This document shows positions 14,810 to 22,314 of a DNA stretch of 26,540 nucleotides, piece by piece. The stretch covers positions 25,289-51,828 of the forward strand of contig FR899878.1 of the NCBI GenBank assembly GCA_000437595.1, in the 5' to 3' direction. Both the position numbers and the translations under genes were made by a program. Under the pieces are notes generated by a model. It was not told the DNA's origin and did not search any database. It was given only the letters and a program-made list of their open reading frames with translations. The stretch is from Faecalibacterium sp. CAG:74. GTDB taxonomy: Bacteria; Bacillota; Clostridia; Christensenellales; Aristaeellaceae. Position 1 is the first letter of the stretch. Every line of letters begins with the position of its first letter.

Positions 14810-16111
14810 ATGAAACTGCATTCGTTTTTTGAGTCTCTGCGCGAACTGCGCACATTCCTTTTGCTGTTCACGACGCAGGCGCTTTCGTCGCTCGGCAGCG
14901 CCATGACCAGCTACGCGCTTGTTATCTGGGCGTATCAGCAGAGCTGGTCGGCGCTGTCCACCGCGCTGCTGACGGTCAGCAGCTACGCGCCGTATGTCGT
15001 ATTCAGCCTGTTCTGCGGCGCGCTGGTTGACCGCCTCGATACGCGCCGGACGATGCTCGTCAGCGATGCGCTTGCCGCGTGCACAACCGTCGCAGCACTC
15101 GTCCTGCTGCAAACGGGGCGGCTGCAAATCACGCACTTGTACCTGCTTAACGCGCTGAACGGCTTGATGAATACGCTCCAGCAGCCCGCCAGCGAAGCCG
15201 CAACGACCGCGCTGCTGCCGAAATCGCAGTACCAGCGGGTCGGTGGACTGCGGTATCTCTCGTCCAGCCTGTCCGGGCTGCTGACACCTGTGCTGGCAAT
15301 GGCGCTGATGATGCTCGGCGGTCTGCGCGCAGTCATGTTCGCGGATTTGGCGACATTCGTCGTCGCGTTCACGGCGCTGCTGTGCTTCATCCGCATTCCG
15401 AAGCGGCAAACTGGCAATCAGCACGAGTCCTTCCTTGATTCGACCCGGCAGGGGCTGCGGTTCTTCCGCCAAGCGCCCGGGCTGCTGACGCTCGTGCTGT
15501 ACCTCGCGGCGATTAACCTCGTCTCGTCCATGTACGAAGCTGCGCTGCCGTCGCTGCTGCTCTCGCGGAGTTGGGGCGGGGAGACTGTCATGGGCATCTT
15601 CTCCACCGTGACCGCGCTGGCGACGCTGATGGGCAGCCTGCTCGCCGTCCTGCTTCCTGCGCCGAAAAGCCGCGTGCGGGTGGTGTGCGGCTGTCTGCTC
15701 GTCTCGATGGGCACGGAGAACTTCCTGCTCGCCTTCGGGCAGAATCTGCCGACGTGGTGCGTGGGCGCTGCGCTGGGGTGGCTGCTGATTCCCGTCATGA
15801 GCGCGAATCTTGATGCGCTGATGCGGCTGAACATCCCGGAAGAAATGCAGGGAAGGGTGTATGCGGTGCGGAATGCGCTGCAATTCTTCACAATCCCGGT
15901 CGGGTATACGCTGGGTGGGGCGCTGGTGGATGCGGTGTTTCGGCCGCTGATGCGGAATCCGCTGCCGTGGCTGGAAATGCTGTTCGGACGGGATGAAGGC
16001 AGCGGCGCGGCCTGCTTTTATGGGGTGCTGGCGCTGATGGGGGTGCTGACCTGCTTGTTTTTTCAGAGTAGGAAATCCCTAAAGACACTGGAAGGGGATA
16101 AAGCCGCTTAA
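14810..16111 (+). CDS. MFS efflux transporter, MefA-like
   Basis: A 433-aa polytopic protein of the major facilitator superfamily with about 12 predicted helices and a cytoplasmic N-terminus. The first helix pair, QALSSLGSAMTSYALVIW, and the loop GALVDRLDTRRTMLV (motif A position) fit the MFS_3 group, which contains macrolide (MefA) and siderophore (EntS) exporters. ATG 14810 has GAAGGAG nine bases upstream, better than the ATGs at 14777 and 14792. The gene starts just beyond MITE copy B, and I see no clear promoter between them, so the element may contribute one or transcription may come from upstream. The exported substrate is unknown. Confidence 0.88.
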   Translation: MKLHSFFESLRELRTFLLLFTTQALSSLGSAMTSYALVIWAYQQSWSALSTALLTVSSYAPYVVFSLFCGALVDRLDTRRTMLVSDALAACTTVAALVLLQTGRLQITHLYLLNALNGLMNTLQQPASEAATTALLPKSQYQRVGGLRYLSSSLSGLLTPVLAMALMMLGGLRAVMFADLATFVVAFTALLCFIRIPKRQTGNQHESFLDSTRQGLRFFRQAPGLLTLVLYLAAINLVSSMYEAALPSLLLSRSWGGETVMGIFSTVTALATLMGSLLAVLLPAPKSRVRVVCGCLLVSMGTENFLLAFGQNLPTWCVGAALGWLLIPVMSANLDALMRLNIPEEMQGRVYAVRNALQFFTIPVGYTLGGALVDAVFRPLMRNPLPWLEMLFGRDEGSGAACFYGVLALMGVLTCLFFQSRKSLKTLEGDKAA

Positions 16112-16166
16112 CCCAAGGGGCAGGGGAAGTGCAAACAAGCCGGAGTACCCGCAAGCAAATCCAACC

Positions 16167-16210
16167 GACCAGCATCGGGAGAAGCTGTTTCTCTCGGTGC
16201 TGGTCTTTTT
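16167..16210 (+). terminator. Intrinsic terminator of the MFS gene
   Basis: GACCAGCATCGGGAGAA (from 16167) pairs with the segment ending GGTGCTGGTC (to 16205), with few mismatches. A T-run follows (16204-16210). Confidence 0.88.
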
Positions 16211-16262
16211 GCTGCGGGGAAAATCGCTCATGCGAATTCCGCTACTCCCACTTCCGCTGATG

Positions 16263-16296
16263 AAAAAAGACCGCCTGCGCACTTGCAGACGGTCTT
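16263..16296 (-). terminator. Intrinsic terminator of the metNIQ operon
   Basis: On the minus strand AAGACCGTCTGC (from 16296) pairs with GCAGGCGGTCTT, followed by a U-run (16268-16263). It lies 15 bases after the metQ stop. Confidence 0.88.
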
Positions 16297-16310
16297 GCAG
16301 AAAAACGGGA

Positions 16311-17168
16311 TTATTCCGCGTCCTCCACGGTGAAGGTGGGGATAACGCCGCCTTCGTAGGTGTTGATCATGTAGTCGTAGGCTTCCTTGGAGGTCAGCGC
16401 GGTGTGCAGCGCCTTCAGCCAGTCGGAATCAAGGTCAGCGGGACGAACCGCGACGATGTTTGCGTACAGGGTAGCGAACTCAGAGTCAGCCGCTTCGACA
16501 AACAGGCCGTTCGTAGTGGGCTTCAGGCCAGCGTCCAGCGCGTAGTTGCCGTTGATGACGGCAATGTCGTAGTCTTCGAGGGTGGGGGCAAGCAGTTCAG
16601 CCGCCACTTCGTCAAACACATAGCCGTGGGGGTTCATTTCGGCGGTGATGTCGTACTTGGTCAGGGCAGACGCAGCGGTCGTTCCTTCCGGCACGGTAAT
16701 CAGGCCAGCAGCCTCCAGCAGCAGCAGAGCACGGGTCTCGTTGGAGGGGTCGTTCGGCAGGCCGATGTGCGCGCCGTCCTGCAGGTCAGCAAGGCTGGTC
16801 ACTTTCTTGGAGTAGATGGCGAAGGGCTCATAATGCACGGTGAACGCGGACACAAGCTGTTCGCTCTCGGAAGCGGTTTCGTTGTAGGAGTCGAGGTAGG
16901 GCTTGTGCTGGAAATAGTTTGCGTCGTCCGTGCCGTCAGCAACTGCCGGATTCTCCAGCACATAGCCTTCGTACACAACGACTTCGAGCTTGTAGCCCAG
17001 TTCCGCCAGCTTTGCCGTCACCGCTTCGGATTCGAGAATCTCCGCGTGCGGGGCAGCCGTCGCGCCAACGCGGATGACCTTCAGTTCGTCCGCAGACGCA
17101 ACCGTCAGGGACAGCGCCAGAACCAGCGCCAGAACCAGCGCCAGAGCCAGAGCAAAGAACTTCTTCAT
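16311..17168 (-). CDS. metQ: Methionine ABC transporter substrate-binding protein
   Basis: The extracellular receptor of the MetNIQ importer, capturing D/L-methionine for MetI. In this 285-aa NlpA/MetQ-family protein the mature part begins ELKVIRVGATAAPHAEIL. It contains conserved DANYFQHKPYLD, HYEPFAIYSKK, GLPNDPSNETRALLLLE and INGNYALDAGL. ATG 17168 is chosen because AAAGGAG lies eight bases upstream; an ATG at 17186 overlaps that site. The signal peptide has an ALVLALVLAL repeat and ends TVASA-DE. That is a signal peptidase I site without a lipobox Cys, unlike the lipoprotein norm of Gram-positive relatives. A gap of 156 bases, with only weak hairpins, separates it from metI. Confidence 0.93.
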   Translation of the reverse strand: MKKFFALALALVLALVLALSLTVASADELKVIRVGATAAPHAEILESEAVTAKLAELGYKLEVVVYEGYVLENPAVADGTDDANYFQHKPYLDSYNETASESEQLVSAFTVHYEPFAIYSKKVTSLADLQDGAHIGLPNDPSNETRALLLLEAAGLITVPEGTTAASALTKYDITAEMNPHGYVFDEVAAELLAPTLEDYDIAVINGNYALDAGLKPTTNGLFVEAADSEFATLYANIVAVRPADLDSDWLKALHTALTSKEAYDYMINTYEGGVIPTFTVEDAE

Positions 17169-17324
17169 TGTAAGCACTCCTTTCATTTTCGGGAAACCTA
17201 TTTATTCAAACACCATACGGGTGAATGAAACGATTCGGGGGAGACGCAAGGGGCTTCGACCCTCTCGACACCCTTTTTGCGATGGAGTTGGTGACACGCC
17301 CATGCAGCGTCCGCGTGCTTATCC

Positions 17325-17996
17325 TTATTTCCGGCGGCGGTGGTCAATCGCGTGGCTGAGCCAAGTGCCGCCCATCTGGAAGAACTGCACCAGCAGCACC
17401 AGTACGATGCTTGCCGCGTACATCACGTCGTACTGCCGCTTGTTCAGGCCGTAGGTAATCGCGACCTTGCCCAAGCCGTCGCCGCCCGCCGTGCCCGCCA
17501 TCGCGGTGTAGCCCAGAATTGTGGTGATGCAAATCGCGAAGCCGTTGACCAGCGACGGCATGGCTTCGGGAATCAGCACCTTCCGCACAATTTGGAAGGT
17601 TGTCGAACCCATCGCCTGTGCAGCTTCCACCACGCCGTTGTCTACTTCCAGCAGGCTGCCCTCGACCATGCGCGCCACATACGGGAACGCGCTGACCGTC
17701 AGCGGGATGATGATGGACACCGTGCCTGTGCCGCGGCCGAGAATCGCGCGCGTTGCGGGGAAGAGCATCACCATCAGGATGATGAAGGGCACGGAGCGGA
17801 GCAGGTTGACAATCACGCCGATAATGCGGTTCAGCGTCGGCTTCGGGAGAATGCCGTCCTTGCGGGTGATGACCAGCAGGACGCCCAGCGGCAGACCAAT
17901 CAGGTAGGCAAAGAATGTTGCGGGCAGGGTCATCAGGAGGGTATTGCCTGTTTCCTCCAGCAGCATGGAACCCAGCCGTTCCCACGTCATGCTCAT
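17325..17996 (-). CDS. metI: Methionine ABC transporter permease
   Basis: The membrane subunit of the methionine importer, 223 aa with five predicted helices. It opens MTWERLGSMLLEETGNTLLM, the normal MetI start. It carries the coupling-helix EAA motif in VEAAQAMGSTTFQIVRKVLI and the conserved TAMAGTAGGDGLGKVAI near the C-terminus. The ATG at 17996 overlaps the metN stop (ATGA) and has GGAGG upstream on the minus strand, so translation is coupled to metN. Confidence 0.95.
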   Translation of the reverse strand: MSMTWERLGSMLLEETGNTLLMTLPATFFAYLIGLPLGVLLVITRKDGILPKPTLNRIIGVIVNLLRSVPFIILMVMLFPATRAILGRGTGTVSIIIPLTVSAFPYVARMVEGSLLEVDNGVVEAAQAMGSTTFQIVRKVLIPEAMPSLVNGFAICITTILGYTAMAGTAGGDGLGKVAITYGLNKRQYDVMYAASIVLVLLVQFFQMGGTWLSHAIDHRRRK

Positions 17997-19042
17997 GCGC
18001 GCACCTCCTCGACCGTCAAGCCGCGTTCTTTCAGGTATTCAATCGCCCGGTGGCAGACCATCGGGTCGTCGGGGCGGCTGATGAGCAGCTGCCCGTACTG
18101 TGCGCCGTTGAGTGTGTGCACGTCCGCGCTGCGGATGCTCAGCGGCACGCCGAGGTGCAGGATGAGGTCAGCGACAATCGGCTCAGCGATTGTTTCGCCG
18201 TTGAAGACGATGCGGATGGCAGGTTTCTCCTGCACCTGCTCGTGATTTTCGCTTGCGACGATGCCGAACAGCCGCTTGCCTGCTTCGCTGCGGGTGTGGG
18301 TGAACACATCGTCGACGCTGCCCTCTTCGGCAATCACACCGCCGTCGAGAATCGCGACATGTGTGCAGATTTGGCGGATGACCGCCATTTCGTGGGTGAT
18401 AACGACGATGGTGATGCCCATCTCCCGGTTGATTTTTTGCAGCAGGCGGAGGATGGCTTGCGTCGTCATGGGGTCAAGGGCGCTGGTTGCTTCGTCGCAG
18501 AGCAGCACTTCGGGGTCGCTGGCGAGGGCGCGGGCGATGGCGACGCGCTGGCGTTGACCGCCGGACAGCTGCGCGGGGTATGCTTTCGCCTTGCTTTCCA
18601 GCCCGACAACTTCCAGCAGCTCCTTCACACGGGCGTTGATTTTCGCGCGCGGCACGCCGATGCACTCCATCGGGTACGCGATGTTCTTCGCGACCGTCTG
18701 CTGCATGAGCAGGTTGAACTGCTGGAAAATCATGCTGACCTTGCGGCGCATCTGGCGAAGCTGCTGCTTGTTCATGTCCGGCACGTTCTGCCCGTCAATG
18801 AGGATTTTGCCCTCTGTGGGCGTGTCGAGGCGGTTGACGCAGCGGATGAGGGTGCTCTTGCCTGCGCCAGAGAGACCGATGATGCCGAAAATATCGCCCT
18901 TGCGAATCTTCAGGCTGATGTTGTCCAGCGCGACGACCTCGCCGCCGGTTACGGGGTAGACCTTCTTGACGTTCTGCAGCTCAATCTGCATGGGTGGTTG
19001 AACCGGCTGCTTAAGCGTCTGCTGGGGTGCTTCGTTGCTCAT
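17993..19042 (-). CDS. metN: Methionine ABC transporter ATP-binding protein with NIL domain
   Basis: The ATPase of the importer, 349 aa. Walker A is GLSGAGKST, the signature LSGGQRQR, Walker B VLLCDEATSALD and the switch His is in VITHEMAV. The last 75 or so residues (from about AIRIVFNGE) form the NIL domain. In MetN this domain binds methionine and shuts the transporter when the amino acid is abundant inside. The start MSNEAPQQ at 19042 has only a moderate site (AAAGG) upstream. The frame continues 64 codons further, but through the leader terminator, so that extension is not coding. It is the first gene of metN-metI-metQ, 36 bases after the attenuator U-run. Confidence 0.95.
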   Translation of the reverse strand: MSNEAPQQTLKQPVQPPMQIELQNVKKVYPVTGGEVVALDNISLKIRKGDIFGIIGLSGAGKSTLIRCVNRLDTPTEGKILIDGQNVPDMNKQQLRQMRRKVSMIFQQFNLLMQQTVAKNIAYPMECIGVPRAKINARVKELLEVVGLESKAKAYPAQLSGGQRQRVAIARALASDPEVLLCDEATSALDPMTTQAILRLLQKINREMGITIVVITHEMAVIRQICTHVAILDGGVIAEEGSVDDVFTHTRSEAGKRLFGIVASENHEQVQEKPAIRIVFNGETIAEPIVADLILHLGVPLSIRSADVHTLNGAQYGQLLISRPDDPMVCHRAIEYLKERGLTVEEVRA

Positions 19043-19077
19043 GATGTTTGCCTTTCCTTTCCCGAAATCGTCCGGGC

Positions 19078-19120
19078 AAAAAAACAGGGGATGCCGGCAT
19101 CTCTTCGATGCAGCCTCCCC
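19078..19120 (-). terminator. Attenuator terminator upstream of metN
   Basis: On the minus strand GGGGA-GGCTG-CATC (19120-19107) pairs with GATG-CGGC-TCCCC (to 19087), with small bulges. It is followed by TG and seven U residues (19084-19078). It lies between the Met-rich leader ORF and metN in the same orientation. Confidence 0.88.
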
Positions 19121-19195
19121 AACAATTGCGGTAGGTTCTGCCGGAGGAATTGCTTTCATCCTCCAGCCATCCGTCAGGCGGAATGGCGCATCGAA
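19104..19195 (-). promoter_or_regulatory. Candidate antiterminator of the metNIQ leader
   Basis: TTCGATGCGCC (minus strand of 19185-19195, codons 27-31 of the leader ORF) is complementary to GGCTGCATCGAA (minus strand of 19104-19115). The pairing is 11 bp with one bulged U. The second segment is the left arm and loop of the terminator, so pairing prevents termination. A separate hairpin GGAGGA/TCCTCC lies between them at 19143-19164. Confidence 0.7.
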
Positions 19196-19275
19196 TTCGC
19201 GGCACGACGAAACATGCTCATGTTGCACATGCACATGGGCATCATCATGTTCATCATCGCAGCGGCGAACTTCAT
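19174..19275 (-). CDS. 33-aa methionine-rich leader peptide of metNIQ
   Basis: A short ORF of 33 codons with AAAGGAG (19285-19291) nine bases upstream and a strong promoter. It opens MKFAAAMMNMMMPMCMCNMSM and ends RHSA. Eleven of the 33 codons are ATG, nine of them at positions 7-21. The density of Met codons, the position before a methionine importer and the terminator/antiterminator pair make it a transcription-attenuation leader, like the His or Trp leader peptides but reading methionine. When methionyl-tRNA is scarce, ribosomes should stall at codons 7-21, leaving codons 27-31 free to form the antiterminator. No S-box or Met T-box is visible here. I know no described methionine leader of this type. 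Confidence 0.82.
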   Translation of the reverse strand: MKFAAAMMNMMMPMCMCNMSMFRRAANSMRHSA

Positions 19276-19308
19276 AGCGCGTAACTCCTTTCCTCTGCGG
19301 ATGAAAGA

Positions 19309-19337
19309 ATCATACCATGTTGCTATGCATTTGTCAA
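19309..19337 (-). promoter_or_regulatory. metNIQ leader promoter
   Basis: On the minus strand TTGACA (19332-19337), 17 bases, TATGAT (19309-19314) preceded by TGG. Transcription would start near 19302, about 27 bases before the leader ATG. Confidence 0.88.
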
Positions 19338-19402
19338 CCCCGAATTTGCCTGAAAATTGTTTTTTCCCTGTTTTCCCAGCGTATTCGCCGATTTTTCCCC
19401 TC

Positions 19403-19431
19403 TTGCATCCCGTTTCGCCTTATGCTACAAT
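19403..19431 (+). promoter_or_regulatory. Promoter of the first AraC regulator gene
   Basis: TTGCAT (19403-19408), 17 bases, TACAAT (19426-19431) preceded by TGC, divergent from the metNIQ promoter. Confidence 0.8.
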
Positions 19432-19510
19432 GGCGGTAAGGCGGATTTTGCGCCAAAATCCGAAATCAAGCAGATGAAAAGCGGCATTTCGCCAGAAAGG
19501 AAGCTCCCGC

Positions 19511-20341
19511 ATGGATGACCAGAACATCCGGCTGAACATTGCCGGTCACGCGCACTACGAGTACGCAGAAGTCGCGCGCAGCTACGTCCCTGTGCACTGG
19601 CATGACGCGCTGGAACTGATTTATATCCTCAGCGGCGAGCTGACCGTCGAGACCGAGCAGCACCGCTGGCAGCTTCACGCTGGGCAGTGCATCTGCATCA
19701 GCCCTTACGTTCTCCACGCCACCATCAGCCTGTCCGGCAACAATGCTCTTGTGCTGCAAATCCCGACCGAGAAATTGGGGGACTTCGCGCCGGAAACGCG
19801 TTCGCGCCAGTTCATCTGGGACGCGGAGACGACGAATCCGACGATGATGGCGGCCATCGAGCGCGTGAAACAGAAGCTGCTGCAAATGCAGCATACAGCC
19901 AGCAGTAATTCGCCCTTTAGGGACATCCGCATGGCGAGTCTGCTGCTGGAAATCACTTATCTGCTCTACGAGGAGTTTTCGTGCCCAGTGACGGAAGGCA
20001 GCATCTTCCGGCGCGAGAAGAACCGTCAGCGGCTGTCAGCGGTGATTGCGTACACCGAGGCGCATTATCGGGAGGATATCGCCCTGAGTGATGCGGCGGC
20101 AACGCTGCACATGCACCCGAATTCGTTCTGCCGCTTCTTCAAGGAGAACACAGGCGTGACGTATCTGAATTACCTAAACGAGTATCGGCTGTCGAAGGTG
20201 TATGAGGATTTAGTGACGACGGACGTGGCGCTGCATGAGATTTTGGAGAAGCATGGCTTCACGAACTACAAGCTGTTCCGGCATATGTTTGCGGAGCGGT
20301 TTCATACCACGCCGGGGCGGATGCGGGAAGAGCTGCGATAA
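19511..20341 (+). CDS. AraC-family transcriptional regulator
   Basis: A 276-aa cytoplasmic activator-type protein. The N-terminal cupin sensing domain contains VHWHDALELIYILSGELTV, expected to bind a sugar or similar ligand. The C-terminal 100 residues form the two helix-turn-helix domain: IALSDAAATLHMHPNSFCRFFK, then LHEILEKHGFTNYKLFRHMF, ending TTPGRMREEL. AAAGGAAG precedes the ATG by seven bases. It is transcribed towards the convergent carbohydrate ABC operon and divergently from metNIQ. Its target is uncertain; the sugar operon downstream is one possibility. Confidence 0.9.
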   Translation: MDDQNIRLNIAGHAHYEYAEVARSYVPVHWHDALELIYILSGELTVETEQHRWQLHAGQCICISPYVLHATISLSGNNALVLQIPTEKLGDFAPETRSRQFIWDAETTNPTMMAAIERVKQKLLQMQHTASSNSPFRDIRMASLLLEITYLLYEEFSCPVTEGSIFRREKNRQRLSAVIAYTEAHYREDIALSDAAATLHMHPNSFCRFFKENTGVTYLNYLNEYRLSKVYEDLVTTDVALHEILEKHGFTNYKLFRHMFAERFHTTPGRMREELR

Positions 20342-20372
20342 AAAACGAGAAACATGGGCGTGCGGGTGAAGG

Positions 20373-20449
20373 AATCAAGAGGGCGACCGCAGACATCCGT
20401 CTGTTTTCATGCCCCTTTGCCGCCTCCGCAGAGGCGAATTCCCTTGCGG
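20373..20449. repeat. REP-like double hairpin, copy 2
   Basis: CAAGAGGGCGACCGCA ... GCCCCTTTG, then CGCCTC/GAGGCG, then ATTCCCTTGCGG. It is the same order of parts as 7226-7282, with an extra GCAGAC/GTCTG hairpin inserted in the first loop. It lies after the AraC gene. Confidence 0.7.
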
Positions 20450-20505
20450 CAAGGCAGCAAAGCAGCGGAGAACAGCATCCATCAGAATCCGTAAAAATCC
20501 ACATG

Positions 20506-20545
20506 AAAACACCCCGCAATTTCAATCATTGCGGGGTGCGTTTTT
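20506..20545. terminator. Bidirectional terminator between AraC and solute-binding genes
   Basis: CACCCCGCAAT (20510-20520) and ATTGCGGGGTG (20528-20538) form a perfect 11-bp stem. T-runs follow on both strands (20541-20545 plus; 20509-20506 minus), so it serves both convergent genes. Confidence 0.9.
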
Positions 20546-20574
20546 GTGCTGTCAGCGCAAACGCGCGTCAGGCA

Positions 20575-22182
20575 TTAGTCCACATGGACACCGTAGATGG
20601 CTTCCAGCTTTTCGCGGCGTTCGTCGATGATGTTCTGACCGCCGGAAGCGAGGTAGTCCGCCATGCCCTTGTCGTACACGGAGTCGAACTGGTCAACGGG
20701 CGCGACAACCGCCTGCGTCAGCATAGCGTCGCGCTTGGAGTTCAGGGAAGTGCCAACGTCTTCTTCCGCGGAGATTGCGCCGCAGGAGAACTTCTTCACA
20801 ATGCGGCCGTTCAGCTTGCCGTAGGTGTTCGCGGTGATGATGAAGTCAGGATTCACGCCGGGGTAGCTCAGCGCTTTGGTCGCCGCGGTGGCATCGCCCA
20901 GATACAGACCGTTGACGGTGATGGTGTGGTCGATGTTCATGCCGGAGTTCATGATCCATTCGCCGGTGGCGTTGAGCATCTCATACGCGCCGTTGTCGGT
21001 CATCTTGTAGGTAACGCCTTCCTTGCCGGTCTGCAGGAACTTGATGGTTTCTTCGGAGGAGATGAAGTTCAGGTACAGCAGGGAAGCCAGCGGTTCGTCG
21101 TTGGTCGCAGGGAAGAACACCTTGCGGTCAATGCGGTCAGCCAGATACTTGCGGGTGATGCCAGCGTCGTTCTGGAAGCAGTCCACAGCGATGAAGCCAG
21201 CGTCTGCGCCGTTAGCGCGGGTCAGGTTCGCCTGAATGGAGTCTTCGCCATTGCGGTAGGGGTAATCCCAGTTGTGGATGAAAGCGCCGACGAAGCCGGA
21301 CTTCATCATGTCGTCCTCAACGCTTGCGTCCGTGTACAGCGCGAAGTCCTTCCAAATCAGACCTTCGTTGTACCACTGGTTCAGCACGCGGATGCCTTCC
21401 TTGTAGTTCGGGTAGAGCAGGTGACGGTCGTCGTAGCCGTAGACATACAGCGTTTCGTCGGACACATCCTCCGGCACCTTGGAGACATTCAGCAGGTCAG
21501 CGCGCCAGCCGATGTCGGTGCTGATGGAGAAGGGAACCATCTTCGCGGCGTCGGCGCCCAGCAGCAGCTCAGCGTTGTCGCGGAAAGCGATCAGGCAGTT
21601 GTGGAACTCTTCCTCGGTCGTGGGGAGTTTCAGACCCAGCTTGTCCAGCCAGTCCTTGCGGATGAAGGTGTTGATGCGCGCGGATTCCGCCAGCACCGCT
21701 TCAATCGCCCACACGGAGCCGGTTTCCGGATCCTGATCGTAGTAGATGTTGTAGTCGCCCAGCAGCGCCCACAGATCCGGCAGCAGATCCTTGTATTCGG
21801 TCAGCAGCGGATTCAGGTCGATGATGCCGTCCATGCCCGCGAAGGTCTGGATCGTCGGGTAGGAGTAGGTGACGCACACGTCGGGCGCGTCGCCGGTGGC
21901 GAGCAGGTTGTTCAGGTCGTCAACTTCCGTCCAGCGGCCGACAGACACCAGTTCAACGTCCACGTTGTACTTGTCAAGCATGCCCTGCTTGATGTACTGC
22001 GCGTACACGCTGCTGGTCGGGTCAGAGCCGCCGTCATTGTAACGGTTGTAGACTTCCACGGTGATGTGGCGGGTTTCGGTGAATTTGCCGTCCACAAAGC
22101 CGTTGTCCGCGGATGCGGTCGTGAAGATGCACAGAGACAGCACCATCGCGAGCGCAAGAACCAGAGACACAATGCGTTTCAT
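20575..22182 (-). CDS. Carbohydrate ABC transporter substrate-binding protein (LplA/YtcQ-like)
   Basis: An extracellular solute-binding protein of 535 aa, the large size typical of the LplA/YtcQ and alginate or pectin oligosaccharide receptors (family 1). The start at 22182 has AAGGAGG eight bases upstream. The signal peptide MKRIVSLVLALAMVLSLCIF ends TTASA-DN, a signal peptidase I site. The Cys in the hydrophobic core is not in a lipobox. The mature part contains LLATGDAPDVCVTYSYPT and LRKDW-type motifs (FIRKDWLDKLGLKLPTT), characteristic of this group. The two permease genes lie just upstream in the same direction, separated by a short MITE. The ligand is probably an oligosaccharide; its identity is unknown. 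Confidence 0.9.
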   Translation of the reverse strand: MKRIVSLVLALAMVLSLCIFTTASADNGFVDGKFTETRHITVEVYNRYNDGGSDPTSSVYAQYIKQGMLDKYNVDVELVSVGRWTEVDDLNNLLATGDAPDVCVTYSYPTIQTFAGMDGIIDLNPLLTEYKDLLPDLWALLGDYNIYYDQDPETGSVWAIEAVLAESARINTFIRKDWLDKLGLKLPTTEEEFHNCLIAFRDNAELLLGADAAKMVPFSISTDIGWRADLLNVSKVPEDVSDETLYVYGYDDRHLLYPNYKEGIRVLNQWYNEGLIWKDFALYTDASVEDDMMKSGFVGAFIHNWDYPYRNGEDSIQANLTRANGADAGFIAVDCFQNDAGITRKYLADRIDRKVFFPATNDEPLASLLYLNFISSEETIKFLQTGKEGVTYKMTDNGAYEMLNATGEWIMNSGMNIDHTITVNGLYLGDATAATKALSYPGVNPDFIITANTYGKLNGRIVKKFSCGAISAEEDVGTSLNSKRDAMLTQAVVAPVDQFDSVYDKGMADYLASGGQNIIDERREKLEAIYGVHVD

Positions 22183-22240
22183 AGGGGGTTCCTCCTTTTT
22201 ATTTGCAGGGCTCACACGTCCCTGAAATACGGTGTTATAA

Positions 22241-22306
22241 TACTATTTCCTGCATTCACCTGCACCATCTGCTCGCGCCTTGGTGCATTCTCATTTGGAA
22301 ATAGTA
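22241..22306. mobile_element. MITE-like element, copy C, internally deleted (66 bp)
   Basis: Same ends as copies A and D (TACTATTTCC / GGAAATAGTA) with about 93 bp of the middle missing. It keeps roughly the first 39 and last 27 bases. The flanks are TAA and TAG, a partial target duplication. It sits inside the transcribed spacer between the permease and binding-protein genes and would form a hairpin in the mRNA. Confidence 0.85.
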
Positions 22307-22314
22307 TAGGGGCA

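Noticed and set aside
19043..19300. SAM (S-box) riboswitch or Met T-box before metN
   Set aside because: I looked for the S-box conserved core and the T-box GGTGGNACCGCG element and found neither. The region is explained by the Met-rich leader ORF and its terminator.
17915..19477. 520-codon plus-strand frame covering metN
   Set aside because: Antisense shadow of metN and its leader; no family motifs and no ribosome binding site.
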